Notes: a model not told the origin generated them from the letters alone. DNA of 64,000 nt from Hyphomicrobiaceae bacterium (GCA_020638065.1 JACKJG010000004.1:193302-257301), one strand, 5' to 3'. Positions 1 to 9,141 are shown, numbered from the stretch's first letter. Numbers and translations: made by a program.

Positions 1-1253
1 GCCACCAGGCCATATTCGGTGCCATTAGCAGTGGCGACGGCTTCGTCTTCCGTTTCGAAGCGGATCACCACCTGAACTGGTCCGAAGATCTCTTGCTGCG
101 CCAGAACGTGCTTTGCCTCCACGCCCGCAACCAGCGTCGGCGGCACGTAATAGCCTCCGATCGGCACATTTTCGGCCAATTGCCCTTGCGCCGCGATGAA
201 GGCGCTGCCCTCGAGTTGTCCGAGGAATCCCTCGACGATGGCTTTTTGACGTTCCGAAATCAAAGGCCCGACATCGAGATCGGCCACCGCCGGACCGGTC
301 CTGAGTTTTGCGATCGCCGCCGACATCTTCTCGAGCACCTGATCATAGACTCCGGCCTGAACCAGAATGCGCGAGCCCGCCGAACAGGTCTGGCCCGCAT
401 TCTGAATGCCGGCATTGACCAGAAAAGGCAGTGCCGCATCGACATCTGCATCGTCGAATACCAGTTGCGGCGATTTCCCGCCCAGTTCGAGGGTCACTGG
501 CACAATGTTCTGTGCCGCGAACGACTGGATCATCGCGCCGACCCCGACCGAGCCGGTGAATGAGACGTGATTAACCCCGGGATGCGCGGCAAGCGCGGCG
601 CCCGCCGTCTCCCCAAGCCCGGGCACGACATTGAGCGCGCCTTCCGGCAAGCCCGCTTCGGCGGCGATTTCGGCAAAAGCCAGCGCCGTCAGGCAGGCTT
701 CTTCAGCGGGTTTCAGAACGGCGGCATTGCCCATGCAAAGGGCCGCCCCGACCGAACGCCCGAGAATCTGCATCGGATAATTCCAGGGAATGATATGGCC
801 CGTCACGCCATGCGGTTCACGCAACGTATAGACCGTGTAGCCGTTCTGGTAGGGAATGGTCTCGCCGTGGATCTTGTCGGCCGCGCCGCCATAGAATTCC
901 AGATAGCGCGCCAGGGCAATCGCATCGTTCCGCCCCTGTTTGATCGGCTTGCCGACATCGTTGGCTTCCAGAAGCGCCAGATCGTCGACCCGATCCAACA
1001 CCAATTGCCCGATCTTCGTCAAAATGCGGCCGCGCTCCATCGCGGTCATGCGTCCCCACTCGCCATCAAGCGCCGCCCGCGCCGACGCCACCGCCAAACC
1101 GATATCGGTTTCGTCACCCGCCGCAATTTCGCAAATGATCGAGCCATCGGACGGATTGATCAGGTCCAGATGCCGGCCGTTCGCCGGTGCCTGCCATTTT
1201 CCGCCGATGAACACTCTGCCCGGATCGAAACTGAATGCGGTTTCGTGAATCAT
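1..1253 (-). CDS. Aldehyde dehydrogenase family protein (3' end cut by window edge)
   Basis: NAD(P)+-dependent oxidation of an aldehyde to the acid; cytosolic. Reading from the ATG at 1253, 417 codons are visible with no stop, out of roughly 480-490 for the family. Visible family motifs are the cofactor-binding stretch around IIPWNYPMQ, the SFTGSVGVG loop, the general-base glutamate in LELGGKSPQ, the catalytic cysteine in NAGQTCSAGSR and the EIFGPVQ segment. The ATG overlaps the stop of the upstream ABC ATPase gene by four bases (ATGA), so it is translated as the last visible gene of the peptide-transporter operon. The context suggests it oxidises an aldehyde derived from the imported compound. 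Substrate cannot be read from sequence; betaine-aldehyde/aminobutyraldehyde-type members look similar. Confidence 0.9.
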   Translation of the reverse strand, partial: MIHETAFSFDPGRVFIGGKWQAPANGRHLDLINPSDGSIICEIAAGDETDIGLAVASARAALDGEWGRMTAMERGRILTKIGQLVLDRVDDLALLEANDVGKPIKQGRNDAIALARYLEFYGGAADKIHGETIPYQNGYTVYTLREPHGVTGHIIPWNYPMQILGRSVGAALCMGNAAVLKPAEEACLTALAFAEIAAEAGLPEGALNVVPGLGETAGAALAAHPGVNHVSFTGSVGVGAMIQSFAAQNIVPVTLELGGKSPQLVFDDADVDAALPFLVNAGIQNAGQTCSAGSRILVQAGVYDQVLEKMSAAIAKLRTGPAVADLDVGPLISERQKAIVEGFLGQLEGSAFIAAQGQLAENVPIGGYYVPPTLVAGVEAKHVLAQQEIFGPVQVVIRFETEDEAVATANGTEYGLV

Positions 1254-2875
1254 GTTGCCTGCCTCTGACGTCGTGCGGCCAGAACATGTTCGACGCTCGG
1301 AGAAGCCGCAACCAGTTTTTGTGTATAGGGATGCTGAGGATTGGCAAAGACGCTTTCCGTCTCACCCTCCTCGATGATCTCGCCGCGCTGCATCACCATG
1401 ACCCGGTCGGTGATCGAGCGTACCACGCTCAGATCATGCGAAATGAACAGAAAGGAAATGCCCAGTCGATCGCTGAGATCGGTCAGAAGATCGAGAATCT
1501 GCGCCCGGATTGAAACGTCCAGCGCCGAGACTGCCTCGTCGAGTATGATGAGTGATGGCTTGATGATCAGAGCACGCGCGATGGCGATGCGCTGCCTTTG
1601 TCCACCCGAAAACTCGTGGATGAACTTGTGTGCGTCTGACGCCAGCAACCCCACTTCTTCCAGCGCCGCTTCAATGGCGTGCCGCCGGTCCGCCCCCTGT
1701 GGCGCATCATCCAAAAGGTGAAACGGTTCGGCTACCAGCCGCTCGACCTTGTGGCGCGGGTTGAACGAACCATAGGGGTCCTGAAAGACCACCTGCATCT
1801 TGCGCCTGATATCCCGGCTGTTCGCCGCGTCTTCGGCGAGCACCACGCCATCGACTTCCACATGCCCGCCCTGCATCCGTTCGAGCGCGAGAAGCGCGCG
1901 GGTCAAGGTGGACTTGCCGCAGCCGCTCTCTCCGACCAGCCCGACATTTTCGCCGCGCCGGATCGTGAAGCTAACATTGTTGACCGCACGAAACTGCCCC
2001 GGCGCCGCAAACAACGATTTGCGCGGCAGCCTGTAATCTCGCACCATTCCGTTGACGCGCACCACCGCATGCGAACGGTCAAGGTCCACACCGTGCACCT
2101 TGCGTTCCGGCACATGCTGCGACGCCGAGAAAAGCGCCTTGGTATAGGGGTGGTGCATCGTCTCGAAAACGCTGAGTGTTTCGCCCTGCTCCACCACCTC
2201 GCCTTGCTGCATGATCGCAATCCGGTCGGCGAGATCGGCCACCACCGCGAGATCGTGGGTGATGAAGATCAGCGCCATGCCGTCTTCGTTCACCAGCTTT
2301 TTCAGAAGGTCCAGAATCTGGGCCTGCGTCGTCACATCCAGCGCCGTTGTCGGCTCATCGGCGATCAGAAGGCGCGGCCTCAGCGCAATCGCCATTGCGA
2401 TCACCACGCGCTGCCGCTGCCCGCCGCTCAATTCATGCGGATAACGTCCCAGCGGAAACTGCTCTTCGGGCAATCCGACCCGATTGAGCGTCTCGCGCGC
2501 AATCACCCGCGCCTCCGCTCGCGATTTGCCGGAATGGATCATCACCGTTTCGGCCACCTGATCGCCAATCGTCTTGACCGGGTTGAGCGCCGTCATCGGC
2601 TCCTGAAAGATCATACCGATCTCGTTGCCACGCAATGAGCACATCTCGGCCTCGGAGCGCCCGACGATTTCCATGTCCTCAAACCGGATCGACCCGCCCA
2701 GTTCCGCCGCATGTGGCAGAAGACGCAAGATCGAAAGCGCCGTCATGCTCTTGCCCGACCCGCTTTCGCCGATGATGCCGAGAATTTCGCCCTCATCGAC
2801 CTCCAGATCGATGTCCCGCAGGATCGGCGTCCGGCCAATGCCAAGCGTCAGGTTCTTGATCGCAAGCAGGCTCAT
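1250..2875 (-). CDS. Peptide-type ABC transporter, fused double ATP-binding subunit (DppD-DppF like)
   Basis: Energises import of a peptide or similar small molecule; cytosolic face of the inner membrane. The 541-residue chain holds two complete ABC domains in tandem. The first has Walker A GESGSGKSM (about residue 36), signature LSGGQRQRV, Walker B LLIADEPTTALD and H-loop ITHDL. The second has GESGCGKST, FSGGQRQRI, LIILDEAVSALD and ISHDL. Both sites look catalytically intact. In many bacteria these are two separate proteins (DppD and DppF or OppD and OppF); the fused form is a known variant. The start ATG overlaps the upstream permease stop, and the stop overlaps the downstream aldehyde dehydrogenase start, so the operon is translationally coupled throughout. 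Confidence 0.93.
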   Translation of the reverse strand: MSLLAIKNLTLGIGRTPILRDIDLEVDEGEILGIIGESGSGKSMTALSILRLLPHAAELGGSIRFEDMEIVGRSEAEMCSLRGNEIGMIFQEPMTALNPVKTIGDQVAETVMIHSGKSRAEARVIARETLNRVGLPEEQFPLGRYPHELSGGQRQRVVIAMAIALRPRLLIADEPTTALDVTTQAQILDLLKKLVNEDGMALIFITHDLAVVADLADRIAIMQQGEVVEQGETLSVFETMHHPYTKALFSASQHVPERKVHGVDLDRSHAVVRVNGMVRDYRLPRKSLFAAPGQFRAVNNVSFTIRRGENVGLVGESGCGKSTLTRALLALERMQGGHVEVDGVVLAEDAANSRDIRRKMQVVFQDPYGSFNPRHKVERLVAEPFHLLDDAPQGADRRHAIEAALEEVGLLASDAHKFIHEFSGGQRQRIAIARALIIKPSLIILDEAVSALDVSIRAQILDLLTDLSDRLGISFLFISHDLSVVRSITDRVMVMQRGEIIEEGETESVFANPQHPYTQKLVAASPSVEHVLAARRQRQAT

Positions 2876-3750
2876 TGGCGGCTCCGCCGCGTTCGCGGGT
2901 CGAAAATGTCCCGCAAGCCATCACCCATCAGATTGAGCCCGAGCACGGTCAGAACAATGGCGAGCCCGGGAATGATCGCGAGATGTGGGGCCAGCGACAC
3001 CAGTGTTTGACTGTCCGCCAGCATCTTGCCCCAACTCGGAATCGGCGGCTGCGCGCCAAGACCGACATAGGCCAATGCCGCCTCCGCCAGAATACCGAGC
3101 GAGAACTGGATCGTACCCTGAACAATCAACGTGTTGGCGATGTTGGGCAGGATATGCTCGACCGAAATGCGTGCCGTGCCCTTACCCGCAACCCGCGCCG
3201 CCAGAACGAACTCGCGGGTCCACAAACTGAGCGCCGCCGCCCGCGACAGACGCGCGAACACCGGGATGTTGAAAATGCCGATGGCAATCATGGCATTGAT
3301 CGCGCTTGGGCCGAACACGGCGGTGATGAGAATGGCGATCAGAAGCGCCGGAAACGCGAAAACCAGATCGTTGCCGCGCATCACCACTTCATCGAGCAGA
3401 GTCCCGCGCACGGCTGCGGCGAGCAATCCGAGCGGAACCCCAAGCCCGATGCCCAGCCCCACGGCCAGAAGCGCCACGATGATCGAGGTTCGCGCACCAA
3501 CCAGGATCATCGAGAAGACGTCGCGGCCATATTGATCCGTGCCGAACCAATGTTCGGCGCTGAACCCCTGCAGCTTGTTCGGAATATCCTGTGCCGCGAA
3601 ATCATAGGGCGTCCAGACCAGCGATGTCAGCGCCGACAGGAGGATGATCGCGGTCAGAATGGCCCCGGCGACGAAGCTGCGGGACCTGAGGGCCGAACGC
3701 AGCAATTCGCGCGTGCGGGATTCAGAGATGACCGGGCTGACCTCGCTCAT
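2872..3750 (-). CDS. Peptide-type ABC transporter permease (DppC/OppC family)
   Basis: Inner-membrane permease of the ABC importer, 292 residues. The N-terminal cytosolic stretch is followed by one membrane span (about residues 28-48), the conserved WFGTDQYGRDVFSM segment characteristic of DppC/OppC proteins, and then five further hydrophobic segments. The EAA loop lies around AARVAGKGTARISVEHILPN, which contacts the ATPase. It overlaps dppB-like and ATPase genes by four bases on each side, so stoichiometric synthesis is likely. Substrate is undetermined; the same family carries dipeptides, oligopeptides, nickel and glutathione. Confidence 0.93.
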   Translation of the reverse strand: MSEVSPVISESRTRELLRSALRSRSFVAGAILTAIILLSALTSLVWTPYDFAAQDIPNKLQGFSAEHWFGTDQYGRDVFSMILVGARTSIIVALLAVGLGIGLGVPLGLLAAAVRGTLLDEVVMRGNDLVFAFPALLIAILITAVFGPSAINAMIAIGIFNIPVFARLSRAAALSLWTREFVLAARVAGKGTARISVEHILPNIANTLIVQGTIQFSLGILAEAALAYVGLGAQPPIPSWGKMLADSQTLVSLAPHLAIIPGLAIVLTVLGLNLMGDGLRDIFDPRTRRSRQ

Positions 3751-4694
3751 CTCTGGTGCCTCAGCCGCGGGTCGATCAGCACATAGGCGACCTCGACCAG
3801 GAAATTCACAAAGATGACAGCGAAAACCAGCAGCATGACCACCGATTTCACCGTGATCAGATCACGCTGGGTGATCCCCTGAAATATCAGCCGTCCGAGC
3901 CCCGGCAGGTAGAAAACGTTCTCGATGATGATCGCCCCGGCCAGCAGAAACGAGAATTGCAGACCAACGATGGTCAAAACCGGAATGAGGGCATTGCGCA
4001 CCGCGTGCCGCCACAAGGTCTTGTTCTGCGAAAGGCCCTTGGCCCGCGCGGTGCGGATATAATCCTCGCCGAGCGTATCGAGCAGCGACGAGCGCATCAC
4101 CCGCGCCAGAATCGAGGCCTGGGGAAGCGCCAGCGCAATCGCCGGCAGGGTCAGAGATTTGATGCCCTCGAAGAAACCCTTGTTCCACCCCGCAAACCCG
4201 CCCGCCGAAAACCAGTGCAGCGTCACCGCGAAAACCCACATCAGGATGATCGCAAACCAGAAATTGGGCACCGCCACCCCAATCTGGGTTGCGCCCATCA
4301 CGGTCAGATCGGTCGCTGAATTCCGCCGTGCCGCCGCAATGATGCCAGCTGGAAACGCCACCAGAATCGTCAGCGTCAGCGCATACAGCGCCAGCGGTGC
4401 GGAGACCGCGACACGCTGCAAAACTAACTCTGTTACCGGCGAACGATAAGTGTAGGAAATGCCGAAATCGCCATGCAGCATTCCGGCCATCCAGCTGAAA
4501 TAGCGCAGAATAACTGGTTGATCGAGCCCGAGTTGGGTTCTCAGAGCCTGCAACGTATCGGGCTGCGCATTCACGCCCAGCATGAATTGCGCCGGGTCGC
4601 CGGGCAAGATTTCGAGGATGGCGAAAATGATGATGCTCGCGACCAGAAGCGAAATGGCCATCGATACAATGCGGCCGAACAGGAAGGACGTCAT
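3747..4694 (-). CDS. Peptide-type ABC transporter permease (DppB/OppB family)
   Basis: Second inner-membrane permease of the importer, 315 residues. The N-terminal span is followed by the family motif ILPGDPAQFMLG and the LGLDQPVILRYFSW segment. The EAA-type loop is RTARAKGLSQNKTLWRHAVRNA (split here as RTARAKGLSQ and NKTLWRHAVR), typical of DppB. The C-terminal spans end in a DPRLR motif. The gene lies 72 bases downstream of the binding-protein gene, and a hairpin sits in that gap. Its stop overlaps the dppC-like start by four bases. Confidence 0.93.
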   Translation of the reverse strand: MTSFLFGRIVSMAISLLVASIIIFAILEILPGDPAQFMLGVNAQPDTLQALRTQLGLDQPVILRYFSWMAGMLHGDFGISYTYRSPVTELVLQRVAVSAPLALYALTLTILVAFPAGIIAAARRNSATDLTVMGATQIGVAVPNFWFAIILMWVFAVTLHWFSAGGFAGWNKGFFEGIKSLTLPAIALALPQASILARVMRSSLLDTLGEDYIRTARAKGLSQNKTLWRHAVRNALIPVLTIVGLQFSFLLAGAIIIENVFYLPGLGRLIFQGITQRDLITVKSVVMLLVFAVIFVNFLVEVAYVLIDPRLRHQR

Positions 4695-4727
4695 CGGGCC
4701 AGTGCTTTGCGCCGTCGAAAGGTTGAA

Positions 4728-4759
4728 CCGGGTGGCAGCACGAAACCGCCGCCACCCGG
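4728..4759 (-). terminator. Hairpin between binding-protein gene and permease gene
   Basis: A perfect 9-bp inverted repeat (CCGGGTGGC ... GCCACCCGG) with a 14-base loop lies in the 72-base gap between the SBP stop and the dppB-like start. The minus-strand sequence after it (TTCAACCTTTCG) is only weakly T-rich. Such hairpins after binding-protein genes commonly stabilise the upstream mRNA or attenuate transcription so that the SBP is made in excess over the membrane parts. That role is inferred here. Confidence 0.5.
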
Positions 4760-4766
4760 AATGAGA

Positions 4767-6254
4767 CTATTCAGCCCAGCTGAGTTCGGAAATCACCGCC
4801 GCCGGGATGGGAGCGTTGGCCCGAATGCCACTCAGGTCCTTGTTGGCCACCGTCACGTTGGCCAGTTCGAACAGGAAGCCTGCTGCAAAATCATTGGCCA
4901 GGATTTCCTGAATCTGCTTTTTCAGTTCCGTCTGCCGCGCCGGATCGCTCGTCACCGCCAATTCGGCCACCGCCGCATTGTAGGCTTCGGAATGATAGGC
5001 GAAATAGTAATCGTCCCGAGCGAACACACCATAATCATTCGGTTCGACATGGCTGACGATGGTCAGATCATAGTCGCGGTTGGTGAAAACGTTCTGCAGC
5101 CAGTCGGCCCATTCCACATTGGTGATCTCGACATTGATCCCCACATTGGCCAATTCCTGCTGGATGATCGGCCCGGCTTGACGCGCATAGGCCGCCGGCG
5201 GAAGCTTGAGCGAGAGGGTCAAGTCAGAAACACCTGCCTCGGCCAGAAGCGACTTGGACAATTCCGGATCGAAATTCGAAATCCCGGTCAGGTCTTCATA
5301 GGCCGGATCGGATGGCGAGAAGAAGCTGCCGATCGGCGTTCCATAGCCGAACTGCGCGCCGTCGATCAGTGCCTGCCGGTCAAGCGCGTGCGCGATGGCA
5401 GCGCGGACCTTCACATTGTCGAGCGGCGGCTTGCCATTGTTCATGGCCAGAACCGTCTCGCCATTGGTTGACCCGACAATCACCTGGAAACGAGGGTCTG
5501 CCTTGATCACGTCAAGCGTTTCGGGCGCCGGGAAGCCGCCGAACAGATCGACGTCACCCGCAAGAATCGAGGCCAAAGCGGCGGTCGGATCGGAAATGAA
5601 CTTGATCGTGGCCGTTTCGATCGAAGGCGTAGCGCCCCAATAATCGGCGTTGGCTTCCATGGACACGTGATCGCCCTTGACCCACTCAACGAATTTGTAG
5701 GGCCCGGTGCCGACCGGATTGTTGGCATTGTCCGCTTCGCTGGCGGGCGAAACGATGATCGCATCGCCCCAACCCATATTGTAAAGGAAATCACCCTGCG
5801 GGCTGCCAAGTGTCACCGTCACCGTGTTCGGATCGACCACATCCACCGAAGTAATATTGGCGAAAAGCTGCTTTTGCGCATTGACCGAATCCTCGGCGCG
5901 CGCGCGGTCGAGCGAGAACTTCACATCATCAGCCGAAAATGGTGTCCCGTCGTGGAAGGTCACACCTTCCTGCAGATGGAATGTGTAGGTCAGCCCATCG
6001 CCCGAGATGTCCCAGGACTTGGCCAGAAGCGGCTGCACCGCCCCGTCGCCATCGATCTTGGTCAAGCCTTCGAAAATGTTGTCATAGGTAACCGAGCGAA
6101 TGGCTGCGGCCGCGCCGCCCGTCGTCGGGTCAAGGCTGGGCGGCTCAAGCTGCATCGCCATGTTGAGATTCGTGCCGGCTGCGTAGGCGGGCGACAGCCC
6201 CAGCGCCATCACCAGCGCCACTGCACTTCCCGTCAGAATTGCACTGAATTTCAT
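4767..6254 (-). CDS. ABC transporter substrate-binding protein, SBP_bac_5 (DppA/OppA) family
   Basis: Periplasmic binding protein that captures the solute for the importer encoded immediately downstream; 495 residues. A clear Sec signal peptide (MKFSAILTGS then a hydrophobic core, cleavage near SPAYA-AG at about residue 26) is followed by the family features LEPPSLDPTT, the segment around WDISGDGLTYTFHL, GVTFHDGTPFSADDVKFSLDR and PVGTGPYKFVEW. The reading frame stays open upstream, but the ATG at 6254 is preferred because it begins the signal peptide and is preceded by GGGAGAGA at good spacing. The family binds peptides, opines, nickel and other compounds; the ligand is not predictable. Confidence 0.93.
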   Translation of the reverse strand: MKFSAILTGSAVALVMALGLSPAYAAGTNLNMAMQLEPPSLDPTTGGAAAAIRSVTYDNIFEGLTKIDGDGAVQPLLAKSWDISGDGLTYTFHLQEGVTFHDGTPFSADDVKFSLDRARAEDSVNAQKQLFANITSVDVVDPNTVTVTLGSPQGDFLYNMGWGDAIIVSPASEADNANNPVGTGPYKFVEWVKGDHVSMEANADYWGATPSIETATIKFISDPTAALASILAGDVDLFGGFPAPETLDVIKADPRFQVIVGSTNGETVLAMNNGKPPLDNVKVRAAIAHALDRQALIDGAQFGYGTPIGSFFSPSDPAYEDLTGISNFDPELSKSLLAEAGVSDLTLSLKLPPAAYARQAGPIIQQELANVGINVEITNVEWADWLQNVFTNRDYDLTIVSHVEPNDYGVFARDDYYFAYHSEAYNAAVAELAVTSDPARQTELKKQIQEILANDFAAGFLFELANVTVANKDLSGIRANAPIPAAVISELSWAE

Positions 6255-6349
6255 GTCGTATCTCTCCCTTGTGCACGGGGCATCGCGTCCCCTTGACACC
6301 ATCCTAAGCGCAAATATGCGCGCCTTCCAAGTGGTTTGGGGTTTGCACC

Positions 6350-7648
6350 CTATTGGTCTGTAGGCTCGTCGGTCAGCAGTTGCACCAGCGCATGCGCCAT
6401 CACCTTGGCGGAATCGATCATGTCGGTCACCCCGACCCATTCATCCGGCTGATGCGCGAGGTCCAGCACGCCTGGCCCATAGGCGATGCAATTGTGCATC
6501 CGCCCGATCCGGTCGATATGCTTCTGATCATAGGTGCCCGGCGACACCACATAGTCCGGGTCCTGCCGCATCACCGCATTGATCGCTTTGGCGACCGAGG
6601 TGACGACCGGCGCGTCCTTGGCGGTCATTGTGGGCGAGACCTGCCACAATTCCTTGAGATCGTACCGGAATTTCGGACGTTCCGATTTCACCTTTTCCAA
6701 AAGGTCGACGATCTCGCTTCTGACCTGCTCGCCGCTCTCCTCGATCAGATAACGCCGGTCGATCACCATCCGGCAGGAATCGGGAACCAATGCCGCGGGG
6801 AATCCTGTGAAATCTTTCTCAGGTTCCTCCAGCCCGCCATGGAATGAGTTGATGTTGAGCGTCGATTGTCGTGCCCCTTCCGGCACGACTGGCATTTCTG
6901 TCGTCCGGCTGGCGAGCATCGGGAAAAGGCTTGTCTCCATTTCCGAGACCACTGCCCCCATGTGCCGGACCGCGCAATCACCCAGAAACGGCATCGAACC
7001 GTGTGCGATGTGCCCATGCGTCTCGATTTCCGCCCACCACACCCCGCGATGACCCAGGCAGATCCGGTCCTTGTTCAAAGGCTCGGGAATGATGACATGC
7101 TGCACCCGCTCCGGGGTGAAATAGCCTTTCTCGGCCAGATAAGCGACACCGCCATAGCCGCCTGTCTCCTCGTCCGCCGTACCCGAAATCTCCACCGCCC
7201 CGGCAAAGTCCGGATAAAGGTCAATGAACGCCTCCGCCGCGATAATCGATGCGGCGAGCCCGCCCTTCATGTCGCAGGTGCCGCGGCCGTAAATCTTGTC
7301 GCCGACCAGTTCGCCGCCAAACGGGTCCTTCGTCCAGCCATGCCCGACTGCAACCACGTCGATGTGGGAATTGAAATGCACGCACTCTCCGGGCTGGCTG
7401 CCTTCCTTGCGGGCAATCACGTTCCAGCGCGGATGCTTGTCGCTGTCGCCGGGTGCGCCGTGAGCGCGAATAAGTTCGATTGCGAACCCGCGCCGCTCAA
7501 GCCGGGATTGGAGATAGACGCAGATATCGTGATAGAAGTCACCCGGCGGATTGAGCGTCGGGATGCGCACCAGGTCCTGCGTCAGTGAAATCAGATCATC
7601 GCGTCGTGCTTCGATCTCATTCAGAAGGTTTTCAAGCCGGGCCGCCAT
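6350..7648 (-). CDS. M20 family metallo-deacylase/peptidase (ArgE/DapE-like)
   Basis: Zinc-dependent hydrolase that removes an acyl group or cleaves a dipeptide; cytosolic, 432 residues. Metal-binding signatures of the family are present: H95 and D97 in SHID, D126 in GRGTCDMKGG, the catalytic/ligand glutamate pair at E160-E161 (DEETGG) and the PEP segment with a further ligand glutamate. The small dimerisation domain follows (IETHGHIAHGSMP). It lies 95 bases upstream of the binding-protein gene on the same strand and may be co-transcribed. A sensible reading is that it processes what the ABC importer brings in (an N-acyl amino acid or a peptide), but this is inference. It is unlikely to be the biosynthetic ArgE or DapE given this context. 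Confidence 0.88.
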   Translation of the reverse strand: MAARLENLLNEIEARRDDLISLTQDLVRIPTLNPPGDFYHDICVYLQSRLERRGFAIELIRAHGAPGDSDKHPRWNVIARKEGSQPGECVHFNSHIDVVAVGHGWTKDPFGGELVGDKIYGRGTCDMKGGLAASIIAAEAFIDLYPDFAGAVEISGTADEETGGYGGVAYLAEKGYFTPERVQHVIIPEPLNKDRICLGHRGVWWAEIETHGHIAHGSMPFLGDCAVRHMGAVVSEMETSLFPMLASRTTEMPVVPEGARQSTLNINSFHGGLEEPEKDFTGFPAALVPDSCRMVIDRRYLIEESGEQVRSEIVDLLEKVKSERPKFRYDLKELWQVSPTMTAKDAPVVTSVAKAINAVMRQDPDYVVSPGTYDQKHIDRIGRMHNCIAYGPGVLDLAHQPDEWVGVTDMIDSAKVMAHALVQLLTDEPTDQ

Positions 7649-7747
7649 GTGTCACTCCTTGGTTCCGCGGAAAAGTGATCCGGCAGCCCGGCGCTGTCAA
7701 TCGCTCCGCACGAAGCAAATCGTGAGCACCAGCAACAGGATCAATTG

Positions 7748-8533
7748 ATGCGAGGCTTTTCCGCAAATCTCGGACTGCTTTACACCAGCCTGCCAATGGC
7801 CGAACGCATGGATGCAGCAGCAAGGGACGGATTTCGCTGCGTCGAATTCCAGTTTCCCTACGAGCTCGATCCGAGATTCATCCACGACCGGCTGGACGAA
7901 CTTGAGCTCCAGCTTCTCGGCATCAACACGGATGTCGATCCAGGCCCGGCGGGTCACTTTGGACTGGCAGCCCTGCCGGACAGGGTCGAGGAAGCCCGCA
8001 TGCTCATCGATCGCGCCATTGAACTCGCGCATCTCGCCGGCGGAAACGCCGTTCACGTCATGGCCGGGAACACGCCCGCAAACCAACCTTTGGCCCGGGA
8101 GACCTTCAGGTCCAATCTCGCATATGCCGCCGAAGCTGCAGACACTTTGGGGCTGACGATCCTGATCGAACCCCTGAACCGGGCTGACATGCCGGACTAT
8201 TTCTTCGCAAGAGCTCTAGAAGCCATGGACATTATTGAGGAACTGGACACTGCGAACCTCAAGCTGCAGTTCGACGCCTACCACATCGTCAAGATGGGGG
8301 ATGATCCCGTAGCGCTATTTCCCGAAATGGCCCATCGTGTGGGCCATGTGCAGATCGCAGGTTCACCGGATCGAACGGAGCCCCAGAACGGCGCACCTGA
8401 TCTTGCCGCACTCTTTTTAGTGCTCAAGCAATGCGATTATCAGGGTTACATCGGCCTTGAGTATAAGCCAACCTGCGACCCGGCAGAGACCCTGCGCGAG
8501 GTTCAGGCAATCTGGGACGAAACCGCCGCCTAA
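7748..8533 (+). CDS. hyi: Hydroxypyruvate isomerase-like TIM-barrel protein
   Basis: Probable isomerase of the Hyi/OtnI group (xylose-isomerase-like TIM barrel), which interconverts hydroxypyruvate and tartronate semialdehyde or a related ketose acid; 261 residues, cytosolic. Evidence is the N-terminal FSANLGLLYTSLPMAERMDAA-type opening, the metal-site segments ILIEPLNRADMPDYF, LKLQFDAYHI and GHVQIAGSPDRTEP, and the C-terminal GYIGLEYKP. The ATG at 7748 follows ACAGGA; a TTG one codon earlier is possible. It is divergent from the M20 gene (99-base gap) and converges on ureG, overlapping its 3' end by four bases. No glyoxylate-pathway partner genes are nearby, so the substrate is uncertain. 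Confidence 0.8.
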   Translation: MRGFSANLGLLYTSLPMAERMDAAARDGFRCVEFQFPYELDPRFIHDRLDELELQLLGINTDVDPGPAGHFGLAALPDRVEEARMLIDRAIELAHLAGGNAVHVMAGNTPANQPLARETFRSNLAYAAEAADTLGLTILIEPLNRADMPDYFFARALEAMDIIEELDTANLKLQFDAYHIVKMGDDPVALFPEMAHRVGHVQIAGSPDRTEPQNGAPDLAALFLVLKQCDYQGYIGLEYKPTCDPAETLREVQAIWDETAA

Positions 8534-9141
8534 AGCCCGCCATTCACCCTGAGAAACGAAACCACTTCATCGACACCTGTGCCGCGTTTCAAGTCGGTGA
8601 AGATCGTTCGACCACCGTTGCGCATCCGCTCTGCATCCGCACGCATAACGTCGAGATCGACGCCTACATAGGGCGCCAGATCAGCCTTGTTGATGATCAG
8701 CAAATCCGATTTGGTGATACCCGGCCCGCCCTTGCGCGGGATTTCCTCACCCTGCGCCACCGAGATGACGTAGATGGTCAGGTCGGCAAGATCCGGCGAA
8801 AAGGTCGCCGCCAGATTGTCTCCGCCGCTCTCGATCATGATCAGTTCGAGATCGTCGAAAGCCCCCCTGAGATCGGCAATCGCGGCCAGATTGATCGAAG
8901 CGTCCTCGCGAATTGCCGTGTGCGGGCACCCGCCCGTCTCCACGCCCCGGATCCGGTCGGCCGAGAGCGCCTGCGCCCGCACCAGAAAATCCGCGTCTTC
9001 GGTCGTGTAGATGTCGTTGGTGATGACGGCAATGGAATGGGTGTCGCGAAAGGCGCGGCACAATTGTTCCGTGAGCGCCGTTTTGCCCGACCCGACCGGA
9101 CCACCAATTCCCACCCGCAATGGACCATTTGCCGATTTCAT
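8530..9141 (-). CDS. ureG: Urease accessory GTPase UreG
   Basis: GTPase that drives nickel delivery to the urease active site in a complex with UreD(H) and UreF; 203 residues, cytosolic. Visible motifs are the P-loop GGPVGSGKT near residue 13, the metal-linked Cys-Pro-His in GGCPHTAIREDAS, the IESGGDNLAATFSPDLAD segment and the guanine-specificity NKAD (IINKADLAP). Length is normal for the family. Its ATG overlaps the ureF stop (ATGA). The stop TAG overlaps the stop of the convergent hyi gene. Confidence 0.97.
   Translation of the reverse strand: MKSANGPLRVGIGGPVGSGKTALTEQLCRAFRDTHSIAVITNDIYTTEDADFLVRAQALSADRIRGVETGGCPHTAIREDASINLAAIADLRGAFDDLELIMIESGGDNLAATFSPDLADLTIYVISVAQGEEIPRKGGPGITKSDLLIINKADLAPYVGVDLDVMRADAERMRNGGRTIFTDLKRGTGVDEVVSFLRVNGGL

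Noticed and set aside
93..1513. Plus-strand frames opposite the first aldehyde dehydrogenase gene
   Set aside because: The minus strand encodes a clear dehydrogenase here with all motifs; the plus-strand frames are Arg/His-rich shadows.
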